A stretch of 64,000 nucleotides of DNA from Lineus longissimus (Eukaryota > Nemertea > Pilidiophora > Heteronemertea > Lineidae): positions 13,781,001 to 13,845,000 of the forward strand of contig NC_088308.1 of NCBI RefSeq assembly GCF_910592395.1, given 5' to 3'. The notes below the pieces were generated by a model. The model was not told where the DNA came from. It saw only the letters and a list, made by a program, of their open reading frames with translations, and did not search any database. The position numbers and the translations under genes were made by a program. Below are positions 34,528 through 44,342 of this stretch, one piece after another (the stretch's first letter is position 1; each line of letters starts with the position of its first letter).

Positions 34528-35679
34528 TATGGCAAGCGGAGTGTCCAGTAATTAAAAAAACCTAGATTTATTCAAAAAACCTGGTTTTTTACCAAAAAAC
34601 CTAAGTTTATTTGGAAAAAATATATGTTTTTTTAAAACAACCTTGTTTATTAGCTAATAAACCGAGTTTCTTTAATAAAACCAAGTTTTTTACCTAATAA
34701 ACCTTGTTTCTATCCACAAATGTCAAGTTTAACAAATAAACTTGGTTTTATTCCCTAAAATATAAGTTTTTCATCCAGTGGTAATAAACTTAGTTTTATA
34801 GCAAAGAATCTTGGTTTATTAACAATAACTGGACAAATGGCTAATAAACCTACCTTTTTATGTAAAAAACTTGGTTTTATACAAAACAACTTAGTTTTTT
34901 GCAATAAAACCTGGTTTTATTGTAAAAATGTAGGTTGTTTTGAATAATTGGACAAACGGCGTGCAAAAACCTACTTTCTATCGAGAAACTTGTATTTTCT
35001 ACCTCGCCCCATGTACACAAATCCGCGATGTTATCGGGACGAGGATGGGCAACCTCGGCACCACGTGGTACTACTGCCCTGTAGCCAGTGCGATTCTTGC
35101 GCTAGCGGCAGCACATGTAGCATACAATCCGGAATCACTATTGAACCTTGTTCCTAGTCATCATGATCACCGCATTCATACATGGGAAAGCTTTGGAATG
35201 CTGCACTGCACTGCACTCTGTAAACTAGTTAGTGAGACCCTAACCTAATCCCAGATAACTCAATGTAGGTAGGATCGAGGTTTAAAAATGTAAGTTTTCT
35301 AATAAACCAGTTTTTTTTTAAAAACTAGGTTTATTAGTAATAAACTTAGTTTTTTTTAAATAAACTAGGTCGTAATAAACCTTGTTTTATTGAATAAATG
35401 GACATTTCTGTACAGAAACTTATATTTTATACGATTTTGTGGTAAAAAACCAAGTTTTTTAGGTAATAAACCAGGTTTTTTACCATAAAATGTTAGTTTC
35501 TGTTAAAAAACCTACTTTATTAGGAAAGAAAGTAAAAAAACTTGGTTTATTAGCTAATAATCAAGGTTGTTTTAAAAAAACTTATATTTTTTCCAAATAA
35601 ACTTAGTTTATTAGGTAAAAAAAAAGTTTTTTTTAATAAATCTAGTTTTTTTTAATTACTGGACACTCCGCTTGCCATA
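34528..35679. mobile_element. TIR element filled with an iterated AAACYWRGTTT palindrome
   Basis: The ends are near-perfect inverted repeats of about 36 bp (TATGGCAAGCGGAGTGTCCA and on). GATGCT on the left and GACGCT on the right may be a decayed target duplication. Most of the body is a chain of a short palindromic motif, AAACCTAGGTTT and variants, about every 20-24 bp. It is interrupted by a ~330-bp unique segment (34940-35275) with an open frame of unknown meaning. Internal copies of CTGGACA-type terminal sequence recur at 34824, 34949 and 35395. No transposase seen. Confidence 0.7.
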
Positions 35680-36279
35680 GACGCTTGTTATTATATAGAC
35701 TCTGTTATTAAAGGTGGGAAACTCGTTTGTTGTTTTTTATGAAAGATTTATGGGTCCTGCTCAGTGTTTTAACTAAGTTATGGGTTATAAGATTGGCATG
35801 GCTGGGGATGGGGGGGGGGGGAGGGGTGTTAGGTTGGGTGAGGGCTGTTTGGCCTCAAGGGTTATATTGTTCTAATTATAATACATGTACATTTTTCTCA
35901 AATTTGTTTTTTATCTACTTGCCAGAAAATATGAAATTCCGGAAATTGCTGAATTAAGACCTTTACGGGAAAAGCCAAATTAATTTTACTATGTCTGGCA
36001 CCTAAATGGCTATGCGATACATCACAGTTTATAAGTTTTCGGTTTCGGTTCCCTGTTGGCCTAGCAAAGAATCTGACCTGACTAAAATTCAGCGTCAGAG
36101 GTCATCTAACCTGAAGGATGAAGCCTACTACGTATAGAAATCATAGCTTCAGTGGTTAAGTATCAGGCAACCGTTCTGTAAATTGTTCACGGACAACGGC
36201 AAACAGACAAGACTGATATTGCATAATGGTAAAGACTCATTGTATAACACCAGTTAGTCATGAGCTAGACTGTACTTAC
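35680..36279. other. R300 scraps, no gene
   Basis: The R300 remnant continues to about 35715. A poly-G run lies at about 35809-35821. Bases 36020-36230 are a diverged R300 unit (TTCGGTTCCCTGTTGGCCTA, then AATTCAGCGTCAGAGGTCAT). Confidence 0.55.
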
Positions 36280-36377
36280 TTGGAATCCTATTGATAGCTC
36301 TGAGGGGTCGGAGGACACGTATTGTTCTTATGGCTGATAGACTCAGGTTTTCAGTGTTTAGTCCATATTCAATAGAT
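36280..36377 (-). CDS. T-type (Cav3) calcium channel exon, domain I S4
   Basis: This 98-bp exon on the minus strand has TTTTTTTCAG before it (at 36378) and GTAAGT after it. It reads [18 protein letters not shown] followed by [14 protein letters not shown]. That matches the S4 voltage-sensor helix of domain I of low-voltage-activated calcium channels, with arginines every third residue, and is specific enough to exclude sodium channels. The channel is a plasma-membrane pore that admits Ca2+ on weak depolarisation. The exon ends after one base of the next codon, consistent with the Ser that follows in known Cav3 proteins (recalled). Neighbouring exons were not found in the window, so the introns on both sides are probably long. 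Confidence 0.88.
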
Positions 36378-36479
36378 CTGAAAAAAAGAATTACAAGTTG
36401 TGCCCAAGAAGGATTTGTTCAGGTGAGATTTCCATTGAATCATTTTTCTCAAAAAAATTATAACTGTCATACTTTCCCC

Positions 36480-36850
36480 ATCAAAGAGGCAGTAGAATAC
36501 TGCCAGCAGTAGACTACTGCATCATCTGCTTCAGTTTATACTGCAACCTATACCGCTTCTGGAGTAGAACATGCAGTAGCCCACTGCATGCTCTACTGCC
36601 ACTATTTGCACCAACACCTACAACTGCAAACTATAATGCCAGGAGTCTGGGAAAATTTGGACCAACACATCTATATTGCAAGCCCTACTGCCAGGACTCA
36701 ACCAATATTTGAAACTCTACTGCCAGGACAAATTTTGGTCCATGACAGCACTACTGTAAAGTATACTGCCAGGACTGTGGTGATATTTGGACCAACACAC
36801 CTCTACTGCAAATTCTACTGCAAGTTCTACTGCTATAACTTTGCATGTTT
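36480..36850. repeat. Degenerate CTACTGC-rich repeat tract
   Basis: A YTACTGCMA-type motif recurs about twenty times, with a longer degenerate unit around TACTGCCAGGACT and ATTTGGACCAACACA (near 36615-36670 and 36770-36800). No gene is evident. Confidence 0.55.
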
Positions 36851-37250
36851 TTGTTGGTCCTATAAGCAGACTCTCAGTGATGGTGGCGGAAACTTCCAAT
36901 GTTTTGATGCAACCCTTCATCATAGCATCTATGATCTATTATTTCAAAACATTAAAATATACTACATCTAGGTGACAGCTATGCTACAGCGCCAATTATG
37001 AATAAACTACACTTCTCCCTCCTAATCGCTTAAATCAAACGTTTGTCAAATCCTAACGCAAAACGCAAAACGCTGATTGCTGTGAAATTACCAACCTCTC
37101 TAAGATCATGTCAAACTTGAAATATTGTAAAATGTTTCTTAAACAGTAACTTGATACAAAATGGTGTCTACCTAACTTAGTCCAACGGAGGCTATGATCC
37201 TCATTATAAATGACCTAATAACACAAATCAAATAGGAGATCAAAAACCCA
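36851..37250. other. No gene recognised
   Basis: AT-rich sequence without a recognised feature, ending at the Gypsy fragment. Confidence 0.4.
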
Positions 37251-37253
37251 TTA

Positions 37254-38045
37254 GCTTAATGTAACCTGATTTTGGTTGAAAGAACCAGGACGATTTCTCA
37301 TTTCTGGGATGTGAATGCCAACACGATTCAGCGGTAACACTTCTACAGGAGGCATAGGCAGTTGTCCCTCCTGTTCCAACATTGCAGGTTCCATTTCACC
37401 ACTTTTCCTGAAGTGATCAACATTGACATATTGGTTACGAGGTCCAACGCGAACAATGTAGGACTGTGGGCCAACTACTTTCACCACTTTGCCAGGAAGC
37501 CATTTCACTTTACCTCCTTGCTTATTTATGATTTGCACAAATTCATTTCGACTGAAGGTTCGCATTTTTACAGCACGATGATCATGAACCTCAACCATTT
37601 TCTGCTGTTTCTGAGTGACAGATTTATGCATGTCCGGCCTAAGGATTGAAAAGCGGGATCTAAATCACTGTTTTAAAAACTAGGTCAGCTGGTGACTCAC
37701 CCGTTATACAATGGGGTGTACTGCGATAAGTATGCAGAAAGTCATCAACACGTTCCTGCCGTGACAGTTTGGGCTCCATTCCCTTCGGTTCAGCATGATA
37801 ATGTTTCTTGAATGACTTCTTGGCATCCTTCACAATGTTCTCAGCTGCCCCATTTATTTGCGGGTGGTATGGACGTGAGATGATGTTTTGAACTCCAGCG
37901 TGATAAATTGGGGCCCGTTATCCAAAACACATTCTACCGGCAGACCAAAATGCACACACCAACTGCGTAACACTTGGATAGTTTTCTCAGCAGTGGGAAA
38001 GAGAAGGGGACGAAATTTGAAACCGTTCCGAATAAGCGTCAATTT
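37254..38045 (-). pseudogene. Ty3/Gypsy-type integrase fragment
   Basis: The minus strand starts with AEKTIQVLRSWCVHFGLPVE and DNGPQF, the integrase core with its second catalytic aspartate. It changes frame near 37895 into QNIISRPYHPQINGAAENIV, which includes the catalytic glutamate region, and FLHTYRSTPHCITGESPADL. After two stops (near 37660 and 37635) it resumes as the C-terminal part: KWLPGKVVKVVGPQSYIVRV and VNVDHFR. Order and spacing fit the integrase of a Metaviridae-type LTR retrotransposon. No LTRs, RT or Gag were found. Confidence 0.8.
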
Positions 38046-38303
38046 TCAAGGAATCGATATTCGTACTTTCACAAAAGCGTTTATATCAAGGTTTTAAGGT
38101 ATAGAGACTGGTTTTACAAAGTGTGCTGTGACTTTTATTACGTTTTTAAGACTTTTTAAGACTTTTGCTTGGCTCAACGCATGCACGGAGTGTACACATT
38201 CGTATACATAGTGTGAGCATACAGTACTCATTGTGTGTACCCACGAGTAAACATTCCATAGGCGGGTCCCTTTTAGCCAAAGTCACTCCATTCATATGTA
38301 AAT
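38046..38303. other. No gene recognised
   Basis: Probable 5' leader of the following non-LTR element; no feature can be defined. Confidence 0.35.
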
Positions 38304-39354
38304 ATGGCTCGCTGCTCTGGACTGCCAAGTGGGCCCTGTCCACATCAGGTCAAGGATAACGATATAAAATGGAGACACTGTGAACTTTGGTTGCACGCGA
38401 AATGTTATAGATTGTGCTTCCCCCCCCCCGGACATGCTGTCTTCACTGATGAAATTGACAAGTTTGACAGAGCTGGTGGGAACGAAGGACATTCCAAATC
38501 ACGCTGAAGTTTTTATAGAATCTATCGAAACCATCTTCCAATACCCACAAAATGATGTCAAAGAATCTCTTTCAAAACTAGAGCAGGCCACACTACATGA
38601 CCTGCACAAAAAGATCAGTGTTGCATGCGTCGAACAATTCCCTCAGCTGAAAGAGAAGCGGCTTATCAACCGCCAATTGAACCACAAACTTGTGGACGAC
38701 GTGTTTCATATTGGCTACAGTATGATGAATAAGATCGCGTTGAAGGAGCTCGAAAAGATATTCAAAGTGGATATTTGTAGTGTAGGTGATCAGTCATCTA
38801 TCGGTGATGAACAGTATGTTGGCCAATTGGCCGAACTCATTGCCCAGATCGCTGAACTATCGGTTCGAGTCACCCACCTTGAAAAGGAGGCAAGGACACC
38901 AAGGTCATATAACGACCAAAAGAAATAAGCGCTCCAAAGCAAACCGGTCACAGTGGGTGACCGGGCCGCCGTAGCGTCGACGGAGGATGATGAACCTGCC
39001 TCCAATGTTCCATGTATGGTGACCCATGAAACTGCATTCCGGGCTCCCACTTCCTCTTCCTCATCCTCTGATGCTGAAGGAGACTCTGATGATGGGGCCT
39101 GGCAAGGGGACCTGAGTGGCTTTGTTTTGCCACCTACCGAGCTACATAAATTACGTAAGCGTCAAAAGAAAGGGGCAAAGAGGCTCGCCAATCATGTGTC
39201 GCAGGATAATGCAGTTCGTCAGACTAATCCGCTGAAGACAGCATCTAAGATGTCTACGTTACAGGGGCTGGGGGACACGTCTGGTGGCGGTCGGCGTACC
39301 TTTGGCGCATTAACCCTACGCACTCTATGCAAGACATTAAGGACCATATTGTGA
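38304..39354 (+). pseudogene. Non-LTR retrotransposon ORF1 with PHD-like finger
   Basis: ATG at 38304 opens a Cys/His segment (RCSGLPSGPCPH, then WRHCELWLHAKC) that looks like a PHD-type finger, a feature of ORF1 in CR1-related LINEs. A poly-C run at about 38407 shifts the frame. It continues as a ~180-residue segment ending in a short coiled coil (ELIAQIAELSVRVTHLEKE) and a TAA at 38926. The same frame resumes as an acidic/Ser-rich and then basic region (TELHKLRKRQKKGAKRLANH). A further frameshift near 39340 leads into SLQLDIPTISYGKIMN and SWPEGMIIRPFR, a typical ORF1 tail. It is inactive. Confidence 0.6.
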
Positions 39355-39829
39355 ACATTGGTGTGAATAACTGTGATGTCGAAATGCTAGCCAACAAAAA
39401 GTCTTATAAATCGTTACAGCTAGACATTCCTACTATCTCGTATGGTAAAATCATGAATAAAGCGTCATGGCCAGAGGGTATGATTATCCGGCCATTTCGG
39501 GCCCCTCTAAGCTCAACACAGCCAATACTGCAGGGGAGAATGACAGCAGGAAAGGGAAACTGTTCCGGTCTGCGCGTCCGCCGAAAAAAAACCGTTACCG
39601 TGGATTTCGGAACACGGATGGCAGGTCTCATGCTACCTGGGATGGTCGTAAACGGGGTAATGGCATCAGGGATGACTACTCACGAGACAGCAGCAACGGA
39701 TATCGCCAGTCGGATTACTCTAGATACCTTGAATATAAAGGCGGCCAGTACCCTCACGAACACAAGGACTACCAGAACGGTTACGAACAAGGATACCATT
39801 ATGGTCACGAATTTGAAGGTGCATGAGAC

Positions 39830-40392
39830 ATTCACTGGGGTAGCTGGCGCAGATAGGGATGCTACCATCCACAGTGAAACATTTAACTGCCATGCATTTA
39901 AATCAAGCGCCTCGTACATTGCAGACAGACTCCAGGATTGTTATGTTATGTGTTTCAGTGAAACCTGGTTAAGACCGTTTCAGCTCTCTATGATTCCGGA
40001 TGCCCTGGTCACTGTCTGCCAATCTTTTGACTCTTTTTCGTATGTTGTGTTTGAGAAATCTAGTATGACTGTTTTGGAGGAGGAGTACAACGGCCGGCTG
40101 TTTGGCGATAATCTGTAGAAAGTTTGTTGACCTGACCTGGCAGGAGATAGAACTGGATAACGATCGCTTGACTGGTGTGTCCCTCAGTGACAGCGAGGGT
40201 GTGCGTCATGTGATTATAAACACTTATATGCCGTTCTTCGATGCTGCTGTTAGTGCTTATCTAGTACATTTCGTGCTGGATGGGCTACAAGTGTGTCTCG
40301 ACAAGTACAGGCCGATTGCCCCAGTTAAAATCTGCTGTGATTTCAACACTCAATTACCTACTGTTAGTTGTCTAGGTTGAAATTGGTATAGA
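39830..40392 (+). pseudogene. Non-LTR endonuclease, N-terminal half
   Basis: The endonuclease begins with FNCHAFKSSASYIADRLQ and VMCFSETWLRPFQLS (39885-40000). It shifts frame around 40110 and continues as VIINTYMPFF and ICCDFNTQLP (about 40215-40355). This is the apurinic-endonuclease fold of LINEs that nicks target DNA. It breaks off at about 40392, where a 3.95-kb insertion begins, and resumes at about 44343. Confidence 0.75.
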
Positions 40393-40910
40393 TCTTTTAT
40401 GGTGCACTTTTCATCAAAAGTATAAATTTACAAGTTATCATTTCTCATAATATCTAAGGTGAATATTGGACATATCGAACATGTCAAAACACAAAACTAG
40501 TTAGCTAATTCTGAAAACAATTACTGAGGATTTAACTCTTTCACTATAAGGTCATTGTTTTATTAATCAAGTATGTTCAGACAAGTTGGAGACGCTTGAT
40601 TGGCAAGTGTAATTACTATAAGTCTTTCAATCAGAAACATGTTTGATTTGTTCAAGTTTGTATGATGTCTCCTTGGTGATTTTCTGTTGTTATAGTTTTC
40701 ATGGTAAATCAAAGATTGTATATGGTCATTCAGGTTTTGGACTCTGTGATTGTGAATGTATTATATCTATGCAAGTTTTGTCAAATATATGAAGTGAATA
40801 GAACTCTGGACTCCAACTTATTTCTACCGCTAGTCAAGTCCCAATTTATCCCCCCCCCCCCGCCCATAATACTTGGTGAAGAAATAAAAGGATCCCGAAC
40901 ACTTTTCATC

Positions 40911-42127
40911 ATGACGATATCAGCAGTCCCGCCATCGCTCACATCAGTGTTAGAACATCTCGGATTAACCAAATCACCAGCCTGGTGGAATCTCTCATCA
41001 ACTGGAAATAGATTATCATTAACACTAAATTGGAAACAGGATGGAGCAGCAATATGTTACACCTCCCCAACAAGGATAAAAGGTATGAAATCGCCATCAA
41101 CGCTTCGCCGGGATCATTGCCATATGCAAGCCTACTTGCAGAAAATCAGGAGCCAAAATGTAATTGACACTGTTACAAACACTCCTTCTGTGACTTTTAC
41201 TGATCATGTTCCCAACCTCGCCATTTCCAAGGATAAGTCAGCAGTAATGTCAGCTCCAGAGATTCAGGTCATACACGAACCCCCAGCAGAAAGGATATCA
41301 GTCGGTGTAGAATGTGTACCGGAATGTTCATCAGCAAGCATCCAGTGTAATCCAGAAACTGTATTTTGTGCTGTCCAATGCATCTCGGACAGTATTTCGA
41401 TTGGAATCCAGTACAGTAAAGACACCATGTCGACATCTAGTCAATTTGACCAGCTCATTTCATCTGATACCGTATCACAGACAGAAAATGAAGAGGACAT
41501 AACTCTCACGGTGTCATCAAAGCCAAGTCCAGCTAAGTTGAAGAAGTCTGTCAGGAACGACAAACAAGTGAAAGTGACACACAAAGTGTTATCAAAGCGC
41601 AAATGTTACAATTGAGAACAATTGTATTTCATTGAGTGGCGACATCCGTGTCACAAGGACGACTCATCTTGGGTACATGTTGATGATCTCGACTGTGAAG
41701 CCAAGGATTATATTGGAACTCATGGCGACAACATTCTAGACTCAGACGCTTTAGCACACATAGCTTCAACTAAAGTGCACGATGTGAATCCTGTTCCAAA
41801 ATTTCCTCCGTTTAAACCATGTGCTAGGAACTTTGATTATACCAAGTTACTGGCTGTTCATCTCCAATCAGTACCAGGCAACAGTATGGGGACAGTCTAT
41901 TTGCACCCTACAAGCACAGTTGCGGACAGTATCAGATTAGTCCTTCAGAGTTTCCCAAGCTTGCGTCATGTTCCACCATCTCGGATTAGTGTGTATTTCC
42001 ATCACAAGCGACTGAAGAAAACATTCTCATTACAACTGGACTTGCTATTCTTAAAGTTACCAAACACAGGGAAAGTGCATGTCTTGGACAAGACACAAGT
42101 ATGTGATGAACTATATCTCACGCTATC
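40911..42127 (+). pseudogene. Chromodomain/UBL-like gene, copy 1 (stop codon)
   Basis: This is the first tandem copy of the gene at 42253. It is highly similar throughout but has TGA at 41613 where copy 2 has GGA, just before the chromodomain, so the protein is cut at about residue 234. Downstream the frame stays open through the chromodomain and ubiquitin-like parts. It then loses the last ~11 residues at the junction with copy 2 (TLSYEVNRTLD replaces TFDF). Confidence 0.75.
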
Positions 42128-42252
42128 ATATGAAGTGAATAGAACTCTGGACTCCAACTTATTTCTACCGCTAGTCAAGTCCCAATTTATCCCCCCCCCC
42201 CCCCCCCATAATACTTGGTGGAGAACCCAAAGGATCCCGAACACTTTTCATC

Positions 42253-43500
42253 ATGACGATATCAGCAGTCCCGCCATCGCTCACATCAGTGTTAGAACAT
42301 CTCGGATTAACCAAATCACCAGCCGGGTGGAATCTCTCATCAACTGGAAATGGATTATCATTAACACTAAATTGGAACGAGGATGGAGCAGCAATATGTT
42401 ACACCTCCCCAACAAGGATAAAAGGTATGAAATCGCCATCAACGCTTCGCCGGGATCATTGCCATATGCAAGCCTACTTGCAGAAAATCAGGAGCCAAAA
42501 TGTAATTGACACTGTTACAAACACTCCTTCTGTGACTTTTACTGATCATGTTCCCAACCACGCCATTTCCAAGGATAAGTCAGCAGTAATGTCAGCTCCA
42601 GAGATTCAGGTCATACACGAACCCCCAGCAGAAAGGATATCAGTCGGTGTAGAATGTGTACCGGAAAGTTCATCAGCAAGCATCCAGTGTAATCCAGAAA
42701 CTGTAACTTGTGCTGTCCAATGCATCTCGGACAGTATTTCGATTGGAATCCAGTGCAGTAAGGACACCATGTCAACATCTAGTCAATTTGACCAGCTCAT
42801 TTCATCTGATACCGTATCACAGACAGAATATGAAGAGGACATAACTCTCACGGTGTCATCAAAGCCAAGTCCAGCTAAGTTGAAGAAGTCTGTCAGGAAC
42901 GACAAACAAGTGAAAGTGACACACAAAGTATTATCAAAGCGCAAATGTTACAATGGAGAACAATTGTATTTCATTGAGTGGCGACATCCGTGTCACAAGG
43001 ACGACTCATCTTGGGTACATGTTGATGATCTCGACTGTGAAGCCAAGGAATATATTGGAACTCATGGTGACAACATTCTAGACTCAGACGCTTTAGCACA
43101 CATAGCTTCAACTAAAGTGCACGATGTGAATCCTGTTCCAAAATTTCCTCCGTATAAACCATGTGCTAGGAACTTTGATTATACCAAGTTACTGGCTGTT
43201 CACCTCCAATCAGTACCAGGCAACAATATGGGGACAGTCTATTTGCACCCTACAAGCCCAGTTGCGGACAGTATCAGATTAGTCCTTCAGAGTTTCCCAT
43301 GCTTGCATCATGTTCCACCACCTCGGATTAGTGTGTATTTCCATCACAAGCGACTGAAGAAAACATTCTCATTACAACAGGACTTACTATTCTTAAAGTT
43401 ACCAAACACAGGGAAAGTGCATGTCTTGGACAAGACACAAGTATGTGATGAACTATATCTCACGTTCGATTTTCATAAAAAAGCGAAGTCTTCAAATTGA
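42253..43500 (+). CDS. Chromodomain and ubiquitin-like-fold protein, unknown
   Basis: This is an intact 415-residue frame. Residues 25-80 hold a Trp-rich strand and a basic KSPSTLRRDH motif like ones I associate with Gag-like proteins of marine invertebrate elements. Residues 131-168 repeat a GVQC-type motif (VGVEC, SIQC, AVQC, IGIQC). Residues 220-270 (HKVLSKRKCYNGEQLYFIEW, then SSWVHVDDL) match a chromodomain with its aromatic positions. Residues 313-393 (GTVYLHP, VADSIRLVLQSF, ISVYFHHKRLKKTFSL, KVHVLDK) resemble a beta-grasp ubiquitin fold. A chromodomain suggests chromatin targeting of an integrating element, but no enzyme is present. The function is unknown; the ATG at 42253 is shared with copy 1. 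Confidence 0.65.
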   Translation: MTISAVPPSLTSVLEHLGLTKSPAGWNLSSTGNGLSLTLNWNEDGAAICYTSPTRIKGMKSPSTLRRDHCHMQAYLQKIRSQNVIDTVTNTPSVTFTDHVPNHAISKDKSAVMSAPEIQVIHEPPAERISVGVECVPESSSASIQCNPETVTCAVQCISDSISIGIQCSKDTMSTSSQFDQLISSDTVSQTEYEEDITLTVSSKPSPAKLKKSVRNDKQVKVTHKVLSKRKCYNGEQLYFIEWRHPCHKDDSSWVHVDDLDCEAKEYIGTHGDNILDSDALAHIASTKVHDVNPVPKFPPYKPCARNFDYTKLLAVHLQSVPGNNMGTVYLHPTSPVADSIRLVLQSFPCLHHVPPPRISVYFHHKRLKKTFSLQQDLLFLKLPNTGKVHVLDKTQVCDELYLTFDFHKKAKSSN

Positions 43501-43940
43501 ATGTGCCAAATTAACGGGTGTTAATCTTATCTTAAAACAACAGGAGTATTTTATGGAGTGAATCTAGTTATCACAGGACACTGCATGCTTCAACTACGAA
43601 CTCATTTTCAGAACAATGATTTTAACTTTTTCGGACGTCGGGGAATATTTTTGAAGTTTTAGCTCTTTCCATCTGCCAAGAGAAAAGACATTATAAAGCA
43701 GAAACTTGACTTTAATTTTGATTAGTTAAAATGCTAATTGCAGGAGAGTTTTTTTGGTTATGATCTGAACCAGAATAGCGTAAAGACTCTTGGTCACAAC
43801 TTGGAGTGTTGAAATTATGTTTATTTATTGTATTTCATGTCACTTCATTTTATAAGTCTATGTATACTTGTACATGGTTTTGTCCTTGGTAGACAACGTA
43901 TAATTCGCAGGAGCGAATTAGATTTTTAAAACAACAGGAG
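43501..43940. other. 3' region of the chromodomain gene
   Basis: Non-coding; probable 3' UTR. An ACAACAGGAGTATTTTATGG motif at about 43540 echoes the start of the right direct repeat. Confidence 0.45.
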
Positions 43941-44342
43941 TCTTTTATGGTGCACTTTTCATCAAAAGTATAAATTTACAAGTTATCATTCCTCATAATG
44001 TTTAAGGTGAATATTGGACATATCGAACATGTCAAAACACAAAACTAGTTAGCTAATTCTGAAAACAATGGTTACTGAGGGTTTAACTCTTTCACTATAA
44101 GGTCATTGTTTTATTAATCAAGTATGTTCAGACAAGTTGGAGACGCTTGATTGGCAAGTGTAATCAGTAAAAGTCTTTCAATCAGAAACATGTTTGATTT
44201 GTTAAAGTTTGTATTATGCCTCCTTGGTGATTTTGTGTTGTTATAGTTTTCATGGTGAATCAAAGATTGTATATGGTCATTCAGGTCTTGGACTCCAGCC
44301 TGTGACTGTAGCTATCCATTAAATAAATGCTGTATTTTTAAA

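Larger units (their letters stand above)
40393..44342 (+). mobile_element. LTR-like insertion carrying a duplicated chromodomain gene
   Basis: This insertion splits the LINE endonuclease. Its ends are direct repeats of about 365 bp (40393-40757 and 43941-44310), starting with TCTTTTATGGTGCACTTTTC and ending near TGGTCATTCAGG. The right copy is followed by AATAAA and an A/T-rich tail. Between them lie two tandem copies (unit 1342 bp) of one gene and no RT, integrase or protease. It could be a non-autonomous LTR element or a tandem retrocopy whose 3' UTR appears twice. No target duplication was resolved. Confidence 0.55.

Noticed and set aside
34940-35248. 102-residue frame in the unique segment of the palindrome element
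   Set aside because: No recognisable domain, overlapping frames on the same strand are also open, and the start lies in repeat sequence; not supported as a gene.
40781-40972. Minus-strand frames over the chromodomain gene
   Set aside because: Shadows of the plus-strand gene; they lack motifs and are only as conserved as expected from the sense frame.
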